Source of the DNA: Rhodanobacter sp.
GTDB taxonomy: Bacteria > Pseudomonadota > Gammaproteobacteria > Xanthomonadales > Rhodanobacteraceae
Length of the DNA stretch: 45,633 bases
Direction: 5' to 3'
NCBI GenBank assembly: GCA_004322005.1
Contig: SCRF01000011.1
Span: 1 to 45,633 of the forward strand
A program made the translations under genes and the position numbers. The notes beneath the pieces are model-generated. The model saw only the letters and a program-made list of their open reading frames with translations, did not search any database and was not told the origin of the DNA. Positions 26,577-34,604 of this stretch are shown piece after piece. Each line of letters opens with the position of its first letter. Within the stretch, counting starts at the first letter, position 1.

Positions 26577-28291
26577 GGTGACGGTGGTGATTGCACGCGC
26601 GCTTCGCGGGCGATCACGACATAGTCGCCGTCGCGTCCCAATTCGCTGAACGGCACTCCTGCCGCCTGCAGCCGGGCCAGCGTGTCGGACGGCATCACGG
26701 CAATCTCGTCATGACCTGTTCGCCACCTCTGCTCGAACTGCTCGACCTGCCCGATGTAGCCGGCTGGCCGCGAACTGACCCAGGGCATGATGTCGTCCGG
26801 CTGGTCCGCCACCACGGTCACCAGCCGCTGCAGATAGAACGGCAGGCCACGCAGCGACATGTTCACCGTGAATACTTCGGTATGCGGCCCGATCCGCGGC
26901 GCGATGAGACGTGCGACAGGAGCGGCCGATTCAACGGCCGTGAGCGGTTGCCAGGCCAGCAGCGGCACCTGCCAGCCCAGCAGTGTCGCCAACGCCAGCA
27001 GATGAATCGCCGCCTTACGCGAGGAGCTGTTGCCGGCGCGCCGCAACAGCAGTTGCCAACCGGTGAAGGCGGCCAGCGCGATCAGCAGGCAGGCCATCGA
27101 CAGCCCGGTCATGTTGTGATGAAACGCTGCCGCGGAGACATCGGCGTGCCGGCCGACCGGCCACACCCAGGCGGCAATCGCACCGGACACGCCAAGCAGT
27201 GCGATCGTCCCGAGCCGACGCCGCAGTGCCGCCACCGGCAGGATCGTCGCGGCGCGCGCGAGCAACAGCACCAGTGCAGGGAACAGCGGCAGAATGTAGA
27301 ACGGCAGCTTGGAATGGGACAGCGAGAAAAACAGCAGCACGACGGCGACCCAGACCCACAGGAATTTCTGTACCGGGTCATCGGCGCGGATCGCATGCCA
27401 GCCGCTGCGGTTGAACGGAAGCAGCATGCTCCAAGGGAAAATGCCGACGATCACGATCACCGGGAAGAACCAGATCGGCTTCTGGCGATTGTCGACCGAG
27501 GAGAGAAAGCGGGTGAAATGCTCACGGATGAAAAAGTAGTCGAAAAACCCCGGATGCGTGTAGCTCATCACGACGAACCACGGCGAACACAGCAGCGCCA
27601 GCACCAGGATGCCCTGCCACAGGGACAATCGCCCGAGCAGGCCCCAGTCGCGCTGCCACAGCATGAAAACCACCAGGACCATGCCCGGCAGTACCACCCC
27701 GATCAAACCCTTCGACATCACCGCCAACCCAAGCGCGATCCACATCAGCACGTTCAGGCGGCCGCGGATCGGCGCCGCCGACGAATCGAACTGCGCTACC
27801 AGGAAACAAGACATCCCCATCGCGATGAAGGCGGTGACGCCCATGTCCAGGGTGTTGATATGGGCTGCGGCGGCGAACAACAGCGTGCTGCCCAGCATGA
27901 CGGCGGCGAAACCGCCGGCCTGACGCCCGAACAGCCGTTTCCCGGCCCAGCCGACAGCGATCATCGCCAGCAGCCCGGTGAGTGCGCACCACACTCGCGC
28001 TGTCCACTCGGTGATGCCGAACACCGAATAGGCCACGGCGGTTCCCCAGTAGTGCAGCGCCGGCTTGTCGAAGAAATTGAAGCCGTCCAGTCGCGGGGTG
28101 AGCCAGTCGCCGCTGGCCACCATTTCGCGCGCGACCTCGGCATAGCGCCCTTCGTCGGGTTCGCCCAGGGGGCGCAGATTCAGCCCGTAAAACCAGCTGA
28201 TTACCCAGGTGGCTGCGAGCAGCAGACCAGCCCAGCCTTGGCGCAGAGTGGCTCTGCCGCTTGAGTCGGCGCGCAGCGGAGAATCGTTCAT
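26573..28291 (-). CDS. ArnT-like phospholipid-carrier-dependent glycosyltransferase
   Basis: This 572-residue membrane protein starts at MNDSPLRAD, with about eleven to twelve helices. The first periplasmic loop has the complete family signature: LGEPDEGRYAEVAREMVASG, then DWLTPRLDGFNFFDKPALHYW. This includes the acidic pair D-E used by ArnT, which transfers 4-amino-arabinose from undecaprenyl phosphate to lipid A. The later segment KLPFYILPLFPALVLLLARA is also typical. No arnBCDEF genes are nearby, so the donor may be another undecaprenyl-linked sugar. It forms an operon with the following glycosyltransferase. Confidence 0.85.
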   Translation of the reverse strand: MNDSPLRADSSGRATLRQGWAGLLLAATWVISWFYGLNLRPLGEPDEGRYAEVAREMVASGDWLTPRLDGFNFFDKPALHYWGTAVAYSVFGITEWTARVWCALTGLLAMIAVGWAGKRLFGRQAGGFAAVMLGSTLLFAAAAHINTLDMGVTAFIAMGMSCFLVAQFDSSAAPIRGRLNVLMWIALGLAVMSKGLIGVVLPGMVLVVFMLWQRDWGLLGRLSLWQGILVLALLCSPWFVVMSYTHPGFFDYFFIREHFTRFLSSVDNRQKPIWFFPVIVIVGIFPWSMLLPFNRSGWHAIRADDPVQKFLWVWVAVVLLFFSLSHSKLPFYILPLFPALVLLLARAATILPVAALRRRLGTIALLGVSGAIAAWVWPVGRHADVSAAAFHHNMTGLSMACLLIALAAFTGWQLLLRRAGNSSSRKAAIHLLALATLLGWQVPLLAWQPLTAVESAAPVARLIAPRIGPHTEVFTVNMSLRGLPFYLQRLVTVVADQPDDIMPWVSSRPAGYIGQVEQFEQRWRTGHDEIAVMPSDTLARLQAAGVPFSELGRDGDYVVIAREARVQSPPSP

Positions 28292-28586
28292 CAACCAGTT
28301 TCCCAATCGGCAAGTGGTGGCATGTCGTCGAATGCGAGGGGTGAAATGAGCCACCACCACACAGCCAGCGACGAGCCATGGGCGCATGACAGGCTGTCAA
28401 TGATACTTGCTTGCCGCGCCGTGTCTCAGGATTCAGGGCGCGCTGATGGGAAATGGTGGCACGAAATGGCTTCAGGCCGGAGCGCATCCGGGTCACGTTC
28501 GTGACGATTCGTGCCAGGCAGGTCGGTCTGGGCTGCCCTCTGCCCCGCATCGCGAACCGACGCGGGGCATGGTCGCCATGTGGATA

Positions 28587-29036
28587 TCAGCTGACAACGA
28601 TCTTGCGCACGCTGCCGTTGTGCTTCTTGGGCAGTGTCAGATGCAGGATCCCGTTCTCGTAGTGCGCATCCGCTTTCGTGCTCTCGAGTTCGGTCGGCAA
28701 GCTGAAGGAACGAAACACCTTCCCGTAGTAGCGCTCGGTATAGATGTCCATTTCGTTGTCCTTCTTCTTGCTTTCCCGCTTGACCTCGGCACTGATCAAT
28801 ACCTGGTTGCCCTCGACCGAGATCTCGATGTCGTTCTTGTCGATGCCCGGTATTTCGGCGCTGACCAGAAACGCCTTGTCGTTTTCGGTGACGTCGATGC
28901 GCATGTCCGGCGCCGTCGCTTCAAGCTCGCGCCACAACGGGCGTGTGCTCAGGCCGCGGAACATGTCCTCGAAGGTGGCAAGCGGATCCATGCGGCTCAC
29001 CGTCTTGAGTGGATTCCAACGTGTCATGGATGTCAT
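28587..29036 (-). CDS. Hsp20/α-crystallin small heat-shock protein
   Basis: This 149-residue chaperone has an N-terminal arm (MTSMTRWNPLKTVSRMDPLA), an α-crystallin domain starting near MRIDVTENDKAFLVSAEIPG, the conserved ENGILHLTLPK signature near the end, and a short C-terminal extension. It holds unfolding proteins without ATP. The ATG at 29036 has GGAGGA ten bases upstream. It is preceded by an FNR/ANR-type promoter, so it probably belongs to a low-oxygen response. Oxygen-controlled hsp20 genes of this kind are known in other proteobacteria. Confidence 0.93.
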   Translation of the reverse strand: MTSMTRWNPLKTVSRMDPLATFEDMFRGLSTRPLWRELEATAPDMRIDVTENDKAFLVSAEIPGIDKNDIEISVEGNQVLISAEVKRESKKKDNEMDIYTERYYGKVFRSFSLPTELESTKADAHYENGILHLTLPKKHNGSVRKIVVS

Positions 29037-29154
29037 GGGATTTGTCCTCCGCATATAGCGACGCAGCCCTCCATGCATGGCAAGTTTGAAGCTGCGCCAA
29101 ACCCGCACCCGGCCGCATCCGTCGTAATCGTGTCCGGGAGCAAGACCACTCAGG

Positions 29155-29195
29155 ATTATGCACCCGGGCAGCGATGAGGTGTTGATTCAGATCAA
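29155..29195 (-). promoter_or_regulatory. FNR/ANR-dependent class II promoter of the hsp20 gene
   Basis: A perfect TTGAT-TCAG-ATCAA box lies at 29182–29195. A CATAAT -10 lies on the minus strand at 29155–29160, predicting transcription from about 29148. The box centre is then about 41 bp upstream of the start, the classic class II position. A 5′ leader of about 110 bases precedes the hsp20 ATG. The box lies between hsp20 and the end of frdD; since frdD ends here, hsp20 is the only target in that direction. Confidence 0.85.
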
Positions 29196-29239
29196 CGAAA
29201 CGCTTCGCGATTCAGGCTGGATCGCGGCACGTGGAGACC

Positions 29240-29581
29240 TCAGATGCGTGTCAGGTACAGTACCGACAACGCCGTGCCAGTGGCCGCCACGAGATACACG
29301 ATCACCGCCACGATCCGGTCCTGGCGCAGGCCGAAATCGTGCAGCGCCACGCGCAACCGATGCGCGGCGTGCCACAGAAACAATGCGATCACCGTCAGCA
29401 GGAACAGCTTGCCCAACGGATGCGCCGCAAACGCATGCAGTTGGGCATAGCTCAGCAGGCCAGGCGCATGGCCCAGCGCAGCCAGCAGGAACAGCAGCAC
29501 CAGCACCGGGGCCAGCAAGGCCGCCAGTGTGCCGCCAGCGGCGAACAGGCTCCAGACAATGGGTTTGTTGGATTTGGCCAT
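29240..29581 (-). CDS. frdD: fumarate reductase membrane anchor subunit D
   Basis: This 113-residue protein has three helices. It matches E. coli FrdD in order and motifs: PIVWSLFAAGGTLAALLAPV near the start and AHRLRVALHDFGL in the loop before helix 3. With FrdC it anchors the catalytic subunits and forms the quinone site of a haem-less (type D) quinol:fumarate reductase. It is the last gene of frdABCD; its start is four bases after the frdC stop. Confidence 0.93.
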   Translation of the reverse strand: MAKSNKPIVWSLFAAGGTLAALLAPVLVLLFLLAALGHAPGLLSYAQLHAFAAHPLGKLFLLTVIALFLWHAAHRLRVALHDFGLRQDRIVAVIVYLVAATGTALSVLYLTRI

Positions 29582-29584
29582 GAG

Positions 29585-29977
29585 CTACAGGACTCCGGCA
29601 AAAAACAGCACTGCCAGCGAGATCAGGATCCATACTGCATAGTGGGCAGCCACGATGAACCTGCCCGGCAGGAAGCCCTCGCCGATCTGCACCGGCAGTG
29701 CCTTGGGGGTAACGTTGAACCAGCTGATGGCGTTGTGGACGACAAAGATCAATACGATCGACAGGCCCAGGGCGCTCCACGGGCCGCCGATGGCGGCGAG
29801 AAACGACTCGTAGGCGGCCTGGCCCTCGGACAGGCGCTCCACCGCGCACAGCAACAGCAGCGTGAAGGCGCCGATGAAGACGCAGGTCACTTCGCGCGAC
29901 ATGTAACGCAGGTAGCGTGGATGCTTGAAATACCAGCGGGTTCTGGAGACCGGGCGAACGAACGGTCGGCGGCTCAT
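29585..29977 (-). CDS. frdC: fumarate reductase membrane anchor subunit C
   Basis: This 130-residue protein has three helices. The N-terminal RPFVRPVSRTRWYFKHPRY and the WFNVTPKALPVQ stretch match FrdC. Glu29 in YMSREVT falls at the position of E. coli FrdC Glu29, which contacts the quinone. The start at 29977 overlaps the frdB stop (ATGA). An anchor of this type lacks haem ligands, distinguishing the complex from succinate dehydrogenase SdhCD. Confidence 0.93.
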   Translation of the reverse strand: MSRRPFVRPVSRTRWYFKHPRYLRYMSREVTCVFIGAFTLLLLCAVERLSEGQAAYESFLAAIGGPWSALGLSIVLIFVVHNAISWFNVTPKALPVQIGEGFLPGRFIVAAHYAVWILISLAVLFFAGVL

Positions 29978-30717
29978 TTCGTATCTCCCGGCAACAAGTG
30001 TTCCCTGAACCAGTCCAGGGTGCTGGCCACCTTGACTTGCTGCAACGCGCCTGCCGGGTCCACGGCCTTGGGGCATACCTCGGAGCAGGCGCCCACGAAC
30101 GAGCACTCCCACACGCCTTCGTTGGTGGCAATCACTTGCTGGCGCTCGTCACGCCCGCCGTCGCGCGAGTCGAGGTTGTAGCGGTGCGCCAGCGTGATGG
30201 CGGCCGGCCCGAGGAACAACGGCTGCAGGGCGTATTGCGGGCAGGCGGCGTAGCACAGCATGCAGTTGATGCACATGGAAAAGTGCCGGTACTTCATCAG
30301 CTGCGCGGGGGTCTGGATGTACTCGCCCTCGTCAATCGAGCGGGTCTCTCCGGGGATCAGGTAGGGCTTGACCCGCTTGAGCTTGTCGATGAAGTCGTCG
30401 GCGACCGTGACCAGGTCGCGTTCGATCGGGAAGTTGGCCAGCGGCTCGACCCGAATCACCCCCTCGAAGTCGCGCAGGAAGGCATGGCAGGACAGTCTGG
30501 GCTCGCCGTTGATCATCATGCCGCAGCTGCCGCACACCGCCATGTGGCAGGACCAGCGGTAGTTCAGGGTGGGGTCGATGCTTTCCTTGATCGCATTGAG
30601 CGCGTCCAGCACCACCCACTCCTCCTTGCAGGGGACCTCGTAATGCTGGAAATGCGGTTCGTCGTCGACCTGCGGGTCGTAGCGCAGCACGTCAAGCTGG
30701 ACCATGCGTTCGTTCAC
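29974..30717 (-). CDS. frdB: fumarate reductase iron–sulfur subunit
   Basis: This 247-residue protein has three cluster motifs. The [2Fe-2S] motif is SCHMAVCGSCGMMINGEPRL with a later Cys, and the C-terminal motifs CINCMLCYAACP and CSFVGACSEVCP carry the [4Fe-4S] and [3Fe-4S] clusters. The GTG at 30717 overlaps the frdA stop (GTGA) and has GGGAGG six bases upstream. It passes electrons from quinol to FrdA. Confidence 0.95.
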   Translation of the reverse strand: MNERMVQLDVLRYDPQVDDEPHFQHYEVPCKEEWVVLDALNAIKESIDPTLNYRWSCHMAVCGSCGMMINGEPRLSCHAFLRDFEGVIRVEPLANFPIERDLVTVADDFIDKLKRVKPYLIPGETRSIDEGEYIQTPAQLMKYRHFSMCINCMLCYAACPQYALQPLFLGPAAITLAHRYNLDSRDGGRDERQQVIATNEGVWECSFVGACSEVCPKAVDPAGALQQVKVASTLDWFREHLLPGDTK

Positions 30718-32471
30718 TGGTGGCCTCCCGAATAGTCGCGCAGGCCAGGCGGCGACCTGGTGATCACCACGTCCTGGTAGTCCACGCGCGGCGCGCCGGA
30801 ACCCCGGTAATGCACCATGCTGTGGCGGAGGTAGTGGTCGTCGTCGCGCTTCGCGTAGTCCAGCCGCTGGTGCGCGCCGCGCGACTCCCTGCGCGCCAGC
30901 GCGCCTGCCGTCAGCGCCTCGGCACAATCGAGCATGCAGCCCAGTTCCAGCACCTGGAACAGGTCGGTGTTGAACACATTGCTGCGGTCGTTGAGCACCA
31001 CCTTGCGGTAGCGCTGGCGCAGCTGCCCCAGCGTGTCCACGGCTTCCTGCAAACCGGCATGGTCACGATAGATGCCGACGTTCTTCTCCATCGTGTCCAT
31101 CATCTCCTTGCGCAAGCCGGACATCGACTCGGTGCCGTCCGTGCGCGAAAACAGCTCGCGGATGCGTGTCTGCGATTCCAGTGCGCGCGCCGTCAGCGCA
31201 GCCGTGTCGGCGGCGGGAAGGTCCTGGAGGTATTCGATGGCCGACCATGCCGCGCGCTTGCCGAACACCAGCAGTTCCACCAGCGAATTGGACCCCAGGC
31301 GGTTGGCCCCGTTGAGGCTGACGCAGGCGCATTCACCGGCGGCGAACAACCCGGGCAGCGGCGTAGCCGCCCGGGCGTCGGTGGAGATGCCGCCCATCAT
31401 GTAGTGCACCACCGGACGGACCGGCACCGGGTCGGTCACGATGTCCACGCCCAGGTAGCTGATCGCCAGCTCGCGCACCAGCGGCAAGCGCTCGTTGATT
31501 TTCTTTTCCCCCAGGTGGCGCATGTCCATCAACACGCATTCGCCCCAACGGGTGGACACCGTGTTGCCGTTCTGCAGTTCGTGCCAATAGGCCTGGCTCA
31601 AGCGGTCGCGCGGCCCCAGTTCCATGGTCTTGAGCTGCGGCTTGCCCAGCTCGGTTTCCGGGCCCATGCCGTAGTCCTGCAGGTAGCGGCGTCCGTCCTT
31701 GTTGAGCAGCACGCCGCCTTCGCCGCGGCACGCCTCGGTCAGCAGACTGCCGGTATTGGGCAGCCCGGTCGGGTGGTACTGCACGAATTCCATGTCCTTC
31801 AGCGGCACGCCGGCGCGGTAGGCCAGCGCCATGCCGTCGCCGGTCTTGATCGCGCCGTTGGTGGTGAACGGGAACATGCGCCCGGCACCGCCGCCGGCGA
31901 TGATGACCGCCCTGGCGTGGAATTGCCGGATCAGGCCGCTGCGCATTTCCATTGCCATCAGGCCCTGGCAACGGCCTTCATCCAGCAACAGGTCGAGCGC
32001 GTAGTACTCGTCGAAACGGATGATCGACGGAAACTGCAGCGACGTCTGAAACAGGGTGTGCAGGATGTGGAACCCCGATTTGTCGGCGGCGAACCAGGTG
32101 CGCTGCTTCTTCATGCCGCCGAACGATCGCACCGCCACGGAGCCGTCCGCTTCACGATTCCAGGGGCAACCCCAATGCTCCAGCTGCAGCAATTCCCGGG
32201 GCGCCTCCTTGACGAAATACTCCACGCAGTCCTGGTCGGACAGCCAGTCGCCGCCACTGACGGTATCGTCAAAATGCATGTCGAGGCTGTCGTCCGGCTT
32301 GATGACTCCAGCCGCGCCACCCTCGGCCGCACAGGTGTGGCTGCGCATCGGATAGACCTTGGAGATCAGTGCGATGCGCAGCTTTGGGTCGGTCTCGGCC
32401 AACGCAATGGCGGCACGCAGCCCCGCCCCACCCGCCCCCACGATGGCGACATCGGCATCGATTATTTCCAT
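30714..32471 (-). CDS. frdA: fumarate reductase flavoprotein subunit
   Basis: This 585-residue protein contains the FAD fold (DADVAIVGAGGAGLRAAIAL), the covalent-FAD His segment MRSHTCAAEGGAAGV, and the active-site region HYMMGGISTD. The start MEIIDADV follows GGGAGAGG. It forms the soluble head with FrdB and reduces fumarate to succinate. As a member of an frdABCD set with FrdC/FrdD anchors it should work with a low-potential quinol. It lies 70 bp after the RquA-like methyltransferase gene with no terminator visible, so the five genes probably form one operon. Confidence 0.95.
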   Translation of the reverse strand: MEIIDADVAIVGAGGAGLRAAIALAETDPKLRIALISKVYPMRSHTCAAEGGAAGVIKPDDSLDMHFDDTVSGGDWLSDQDCVEYFVKEAPRELLQLEHWGCPWNREADGSVAVRSFGGMKKQRTWFAADKSGFHILHTLFQTSLQFPSIIRFDEYYALDLLLDEGRCQGLMAMEMRSGLIRQFHARAVIIAGGGAGRMFPFTTNGAIKTGDGMALAYRAGVPLKDMEFVQYHPTGLPNTGSLLTEACRGEGGVLLNKDGRRYLQDYGMGPETELGKPQLKTMELGPRDRLSQAYWHELQNGNTVSTRWGECVLMDMRHLGEKKINERLPLVRELAISYLGVDIVTDPVPVRPVVHYMMGGISTDARAATPLPGLFAAGECACVSLNGANRLGSNSLVELLVFGKRAAWSAIEYLQDLPAADTAALTARALESQTRIRELFSRTDGTESMSGLRKEMMDTMEKNVGIYRDHAGLQEAVDTLGQLRQRYRKVVLNDRSNVFNTDLFQVLELGCMLDCAEALTAGALARRESRGAHQRLDYAKRDDDHYLRHSMVHYRGSGAPRVDYQDVVITRSPPGLRDYSGGHQ

Positions 32472-32541
32472 TGCCCTCTCCCGACTGCCTGATCGGCGCT
32501 GACCGGTTTCACCATGCGGAAACCCGTTTCCTGCCCGAAAA

Positions 32542-33333
32542 TCACTGTTTTGTTGCGACGATGATCTGGAAATTCCCGAAGAAATACGTGGTGCGTTCGT
32601 ACGTCCATCCGCCCAGGTTTTCCAGGCAGTTGAGCGGGTCGTGGGTATTCCAGAGGGCAAGACCGAGGGGCTCGAATACCTTGAAGTACATCCAGCTCAT
32701 CGCGCGCAATACCCGCACGTCGGGTCGGTGAAATTCCGCCAGCAGAAGCTTGCCGCCCGGCGCCAGCATGCGTCCGGCCTCGCTCAGGGCCTGCCCCTTG
32801 AGATGGTTCGGCAGTTCATGCAGCAGGAAAAACATGACATTGACAGCAGCCACGCCTTCGGGTTGCCGCATGGCCGTGGCGTTGTCCTCGATGAACTCCA
32901 CCTTGGCTGAAAGGCCGCCGACCTTGCTCCGTGCATGAACGAGTTCATTGTCGATGATGTCGGTGATCAGGACGCGCTCGGCGCCGGCCTGGACAGCTGC
33001 CTGCACCACTCTCGGAATGACATTGCCGAAGGCGCATGACGTGATCAGCACGTTCCTGTTTTTCAGGTCGACCTGTCGGAGCTCATGCACGATGCGCGAG
33101 ACAAGATGGTGATACTGGAACAGCAAGATCGCCGAGATGATCGGCTGGAAATCGACCAGCTTGATCAGGCGCATGTTCGAATAGATGGGATACACATGCG
33201 ATTTGTCGCAGGGTGAATCCGCCGACAGGCCGCGCAGAATCAGCGCGCCTCTCGTCGCCGCGAAGAAGAACAGGCCCGTGGATGCCAGCAGGAAAAAAAC
33301 GACTGAAAAACCACCCATCAGCCACATGTTCAT
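32542..33333 (-). CDS. membrane-anchored RquA-like SAM-dependent enzyme, possible rhodoquinone biosynthesis
   Basis: This 263-residue class I SAM-binding protein has an N-terminal membrane helix (about 4–28). Motif I is NVLITSCAFGNV (94–105), followed by LITDII, FFLLHELP (169–176), PGGKLLLAEFHRP (192–204), EPLGLALW (221–228) and a C-terminal TTYFFGNFQ. This series (FFLLHE-x-P, PGGK…HRP…LR, EP-x2-L-x-LW, TYF-x-G-x2-Q) is the pattern I know from RquA, which converts ubiquinone to rhodoquinone using SAM as amino donor. The extra membrane helix is unusual. The start at 33333 has AAGGA seven bases upstream. It lies immediately before frdABCD, the complex that uses rhodoquinol in rhodoquinone-containing bacteria. 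It may instead be a related methyltransferase of other function. Confidence 0.65.
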   Translation of the reverse strand: MNMWLMGGFSVVFFLLASTGLFFFAATRGALILRGLSADSPCDKSHVYPIYSNMRLIKLVDFQPIISAILLFQYHHLVSRIVHELRQVDLKNRNVLITSCAFGNVIPRVVQAAVQAGAERVLITDIIDNELVHARSKVGGLSAKVEFIEDNATAMRQPEGVAAVNVMFFLLHELPNHLKGQALSEAGRMLAPGGKLLLAEFHRPDVRVLRAMSWMYFKVFEPLGLALWNTHDPLNCLENLGGWTYERTTYFFGNFQIIVATKQ

Positions 33334-33356
33334 GGTGCTTCCTTGATCTGCCCTGA

Positions 33357-33410
33357 TCAGTGCCCGGTCCTTGCCGAAACAACGAACGGCAATTTGCCCA
33401 GGCATGTCAT
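33357..33410 (-). CDS. 17-codon leader open reading frame upstream of the RquA-like gene
   Basis: ATG at 33410 has an excellent site (AAAGGAG, seven bases spacing) and opens MTCLGKLPFVVSARTGH, which stops 23 bases before the ATG of the RquA-like gene. Its translation signal is stronger than that of the gene it precedes. It could be a leader peptide that couples or tunes translation, or a chance frame. A weak promoter (TTGTGC, 16 bp, TATACG) lies upstream on the same strand. Confidence 0.35.
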   Translation of the reverse strand: MTCLGKLPFVVSARTGH

Positions 33411-33520
33411 GGTGCGACTCCTTTGCCCGTAATGCTTACGATGCACGTATACACCCACCAATGCACCGCACAACATGGCAAGTTGTCGCAGATGGCCATC
33501 GAGCTTGACGGAGTGCCGCC

Positions 33521-34423
33521 ATGAGTATCCGCAACGCCGAAATCGCCGCGATGTTCGAGGAGATCGCCGAACTGCTTGAGCTGCAGCAGGCCAACGCCTT
33601 CCGCGTGCGCGCCTACCGCAACGCCGCACGCACGCTCGCCGCCTGGCCCGAGGAGATGGCCGACTGGGGAGCGCAGGGCCGCGACTTCGACGACCTGCCC
33701 GGAGTCGGCAAGGATCTGGCGGGCAAGATCGCCGAGATCCTGGCGCGCGGCAGCTGCGACCAGCTCGACCGCCTGCGCGCCAGCTTTCCCCGCGGCATCA
33801 CCGACCATTCGCGCAGCCTGACCGTCGCGCACGGACTCGATGCACGACGGCTGGGAGCGCAGATCGACGCGATCGACCGGCTCAACGAGAAGCTCAAGGA
33901 CATCGTCCTGCTCAAAGGCATCGAGGTGGACATCCTGCCGGATGGCCGGCTCGACCTGCCCGACGCCGTGCTCGCCCGCCTCGATCTGGTGGTCGGCGCC
34001 GTGCACAGCAGCCTGGACCTGTCGCGGGAAAGGCAGACCGCGCGCATCCTGCATGCGATGGACCGGCCCAACTTCAGCATCCTCGCCCATCCCAACGGGC
34101 GGCTGTTCGGCACCCGCGGCCCCTGCGCGCTGGATATGGAGCGGATCATCCGCCATGCGCGCGAGCGCGGCTGCTTTCTTGAATTGAACTCGCAGCCGGA
34201 TCGGCTGGATCTGTTCGACCTGCAGTGCCGCCAGGCCAGGGATACCGGCGTCGCGATCGCGATATCCAGCGACGCCCATCACGGCACCGATCTGCGCTGG
34301 CTGGCGCTGGGCGTCGATCAGGCCCGGCGCGGCTGGCTGGAGGCGGGCGACGTCCTCAATACGCTGCCGCTGCGGCAACTGCGCAAACGGCTCGCGGCAA
34401 CCATGAGCCCACCGCGCGGTTGA
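33521..34423 (+). CDS. PolX-derived PHP protein lacking the polymerase core
   Basis: This 300-residue protein is built from two ends of a bacterial PolX. Residues 1–~85 are the N-terminal helix-hairpin-helix domain (IAELLELQQANAFRVRAYRNAA, then DLPGVGKDLAGKIAEIL). Residues ~92–300 are most of the C-terminal PHP phosphoesterase domain (ITDHSRSLTVAHGLD, LLKGIEVDILPDG, VVGAVHS, ILAHPNGR, SSDAHHGTDL). Full bacterial PolX is about 570 residues, so the fingers, palm and thumb, and the first PHP metal motif (H-x-H), are absent. The fusion is in frame near LRASFPRG/ITDHS. Later PHP ligands (DH, E, H, H, DAH) remain. It may keep reduced phosphoesterase activity or serve only in DNA binding. It is divergent from the RquA-like gene. 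Confidence 0.8.
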   Translation: MSIRNAEIAAMFEEIAELLELQQANAFRVRAYRNAARTLAAWPEEMADWGAQGRDFDDLPGVGKDLAGKIAEILARGSCDQLDRLRASFPRGITDHSRSLTVAHGLDARRLGAQIDAIDRLNEKLKDIVLLKGIEVDILPDGRLDLPDAVLARLDLVVGAVHSSLDLSRERQTARILHAMDRPNFSILAHPNGRLFGTRGPCALDMERIIRHARERGCFLELNSQPDRLDLFDLQCRQARDTGVAIAISSDAHHGTDLRWLALGVDQARRGWLEAGDVLNTLPLRQLRKRLAATMSPPRG

Positions 34424-34530
34424 GTCCCTGTCTGCCGGCGTCGATCCGCACGGCATCTGGCTGATCGCCGTCTAGGCCGGCGGGCAACCGTGCGTCGATC
34501 CGCGAAAGATCGCCGATGATCTCGATATAG

Positions 34531-34544
34531 TTGATTTGCATCAA
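34531..34544 (+). promoter_or_regulatory. perfect FNR/ANR box upstream of the phosphoribosyltransferase gene
   Basis: TTGATTTGCATCAA matches the FNR/ANR consensus TTGAT-N4-ATCAA exactly. It lies 61 bases before the ATG at 34605. A class II arrangement would start transcription near 34579, but the -10 there (about 34567–34572) is poor. The box follows the PHP gene stop by about 110 bases, so the downstream gene is the likely target. Confidence 0.75.
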
Positions 34545-34604
34545 CCCGCGGCGCTGCACATGCAACCAGACTGCCGACCGGGTTGCTGCGTGGAGTGTGT
34601 GCCG

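Noticed and set aside
33346..33364. FNR-like box just upstream of the RquA-like ATG
   Set aside because: The half-sites (CTGAT and ATCAA) are eight bases apart instead of four, and they overlap the ribosome binding site region.
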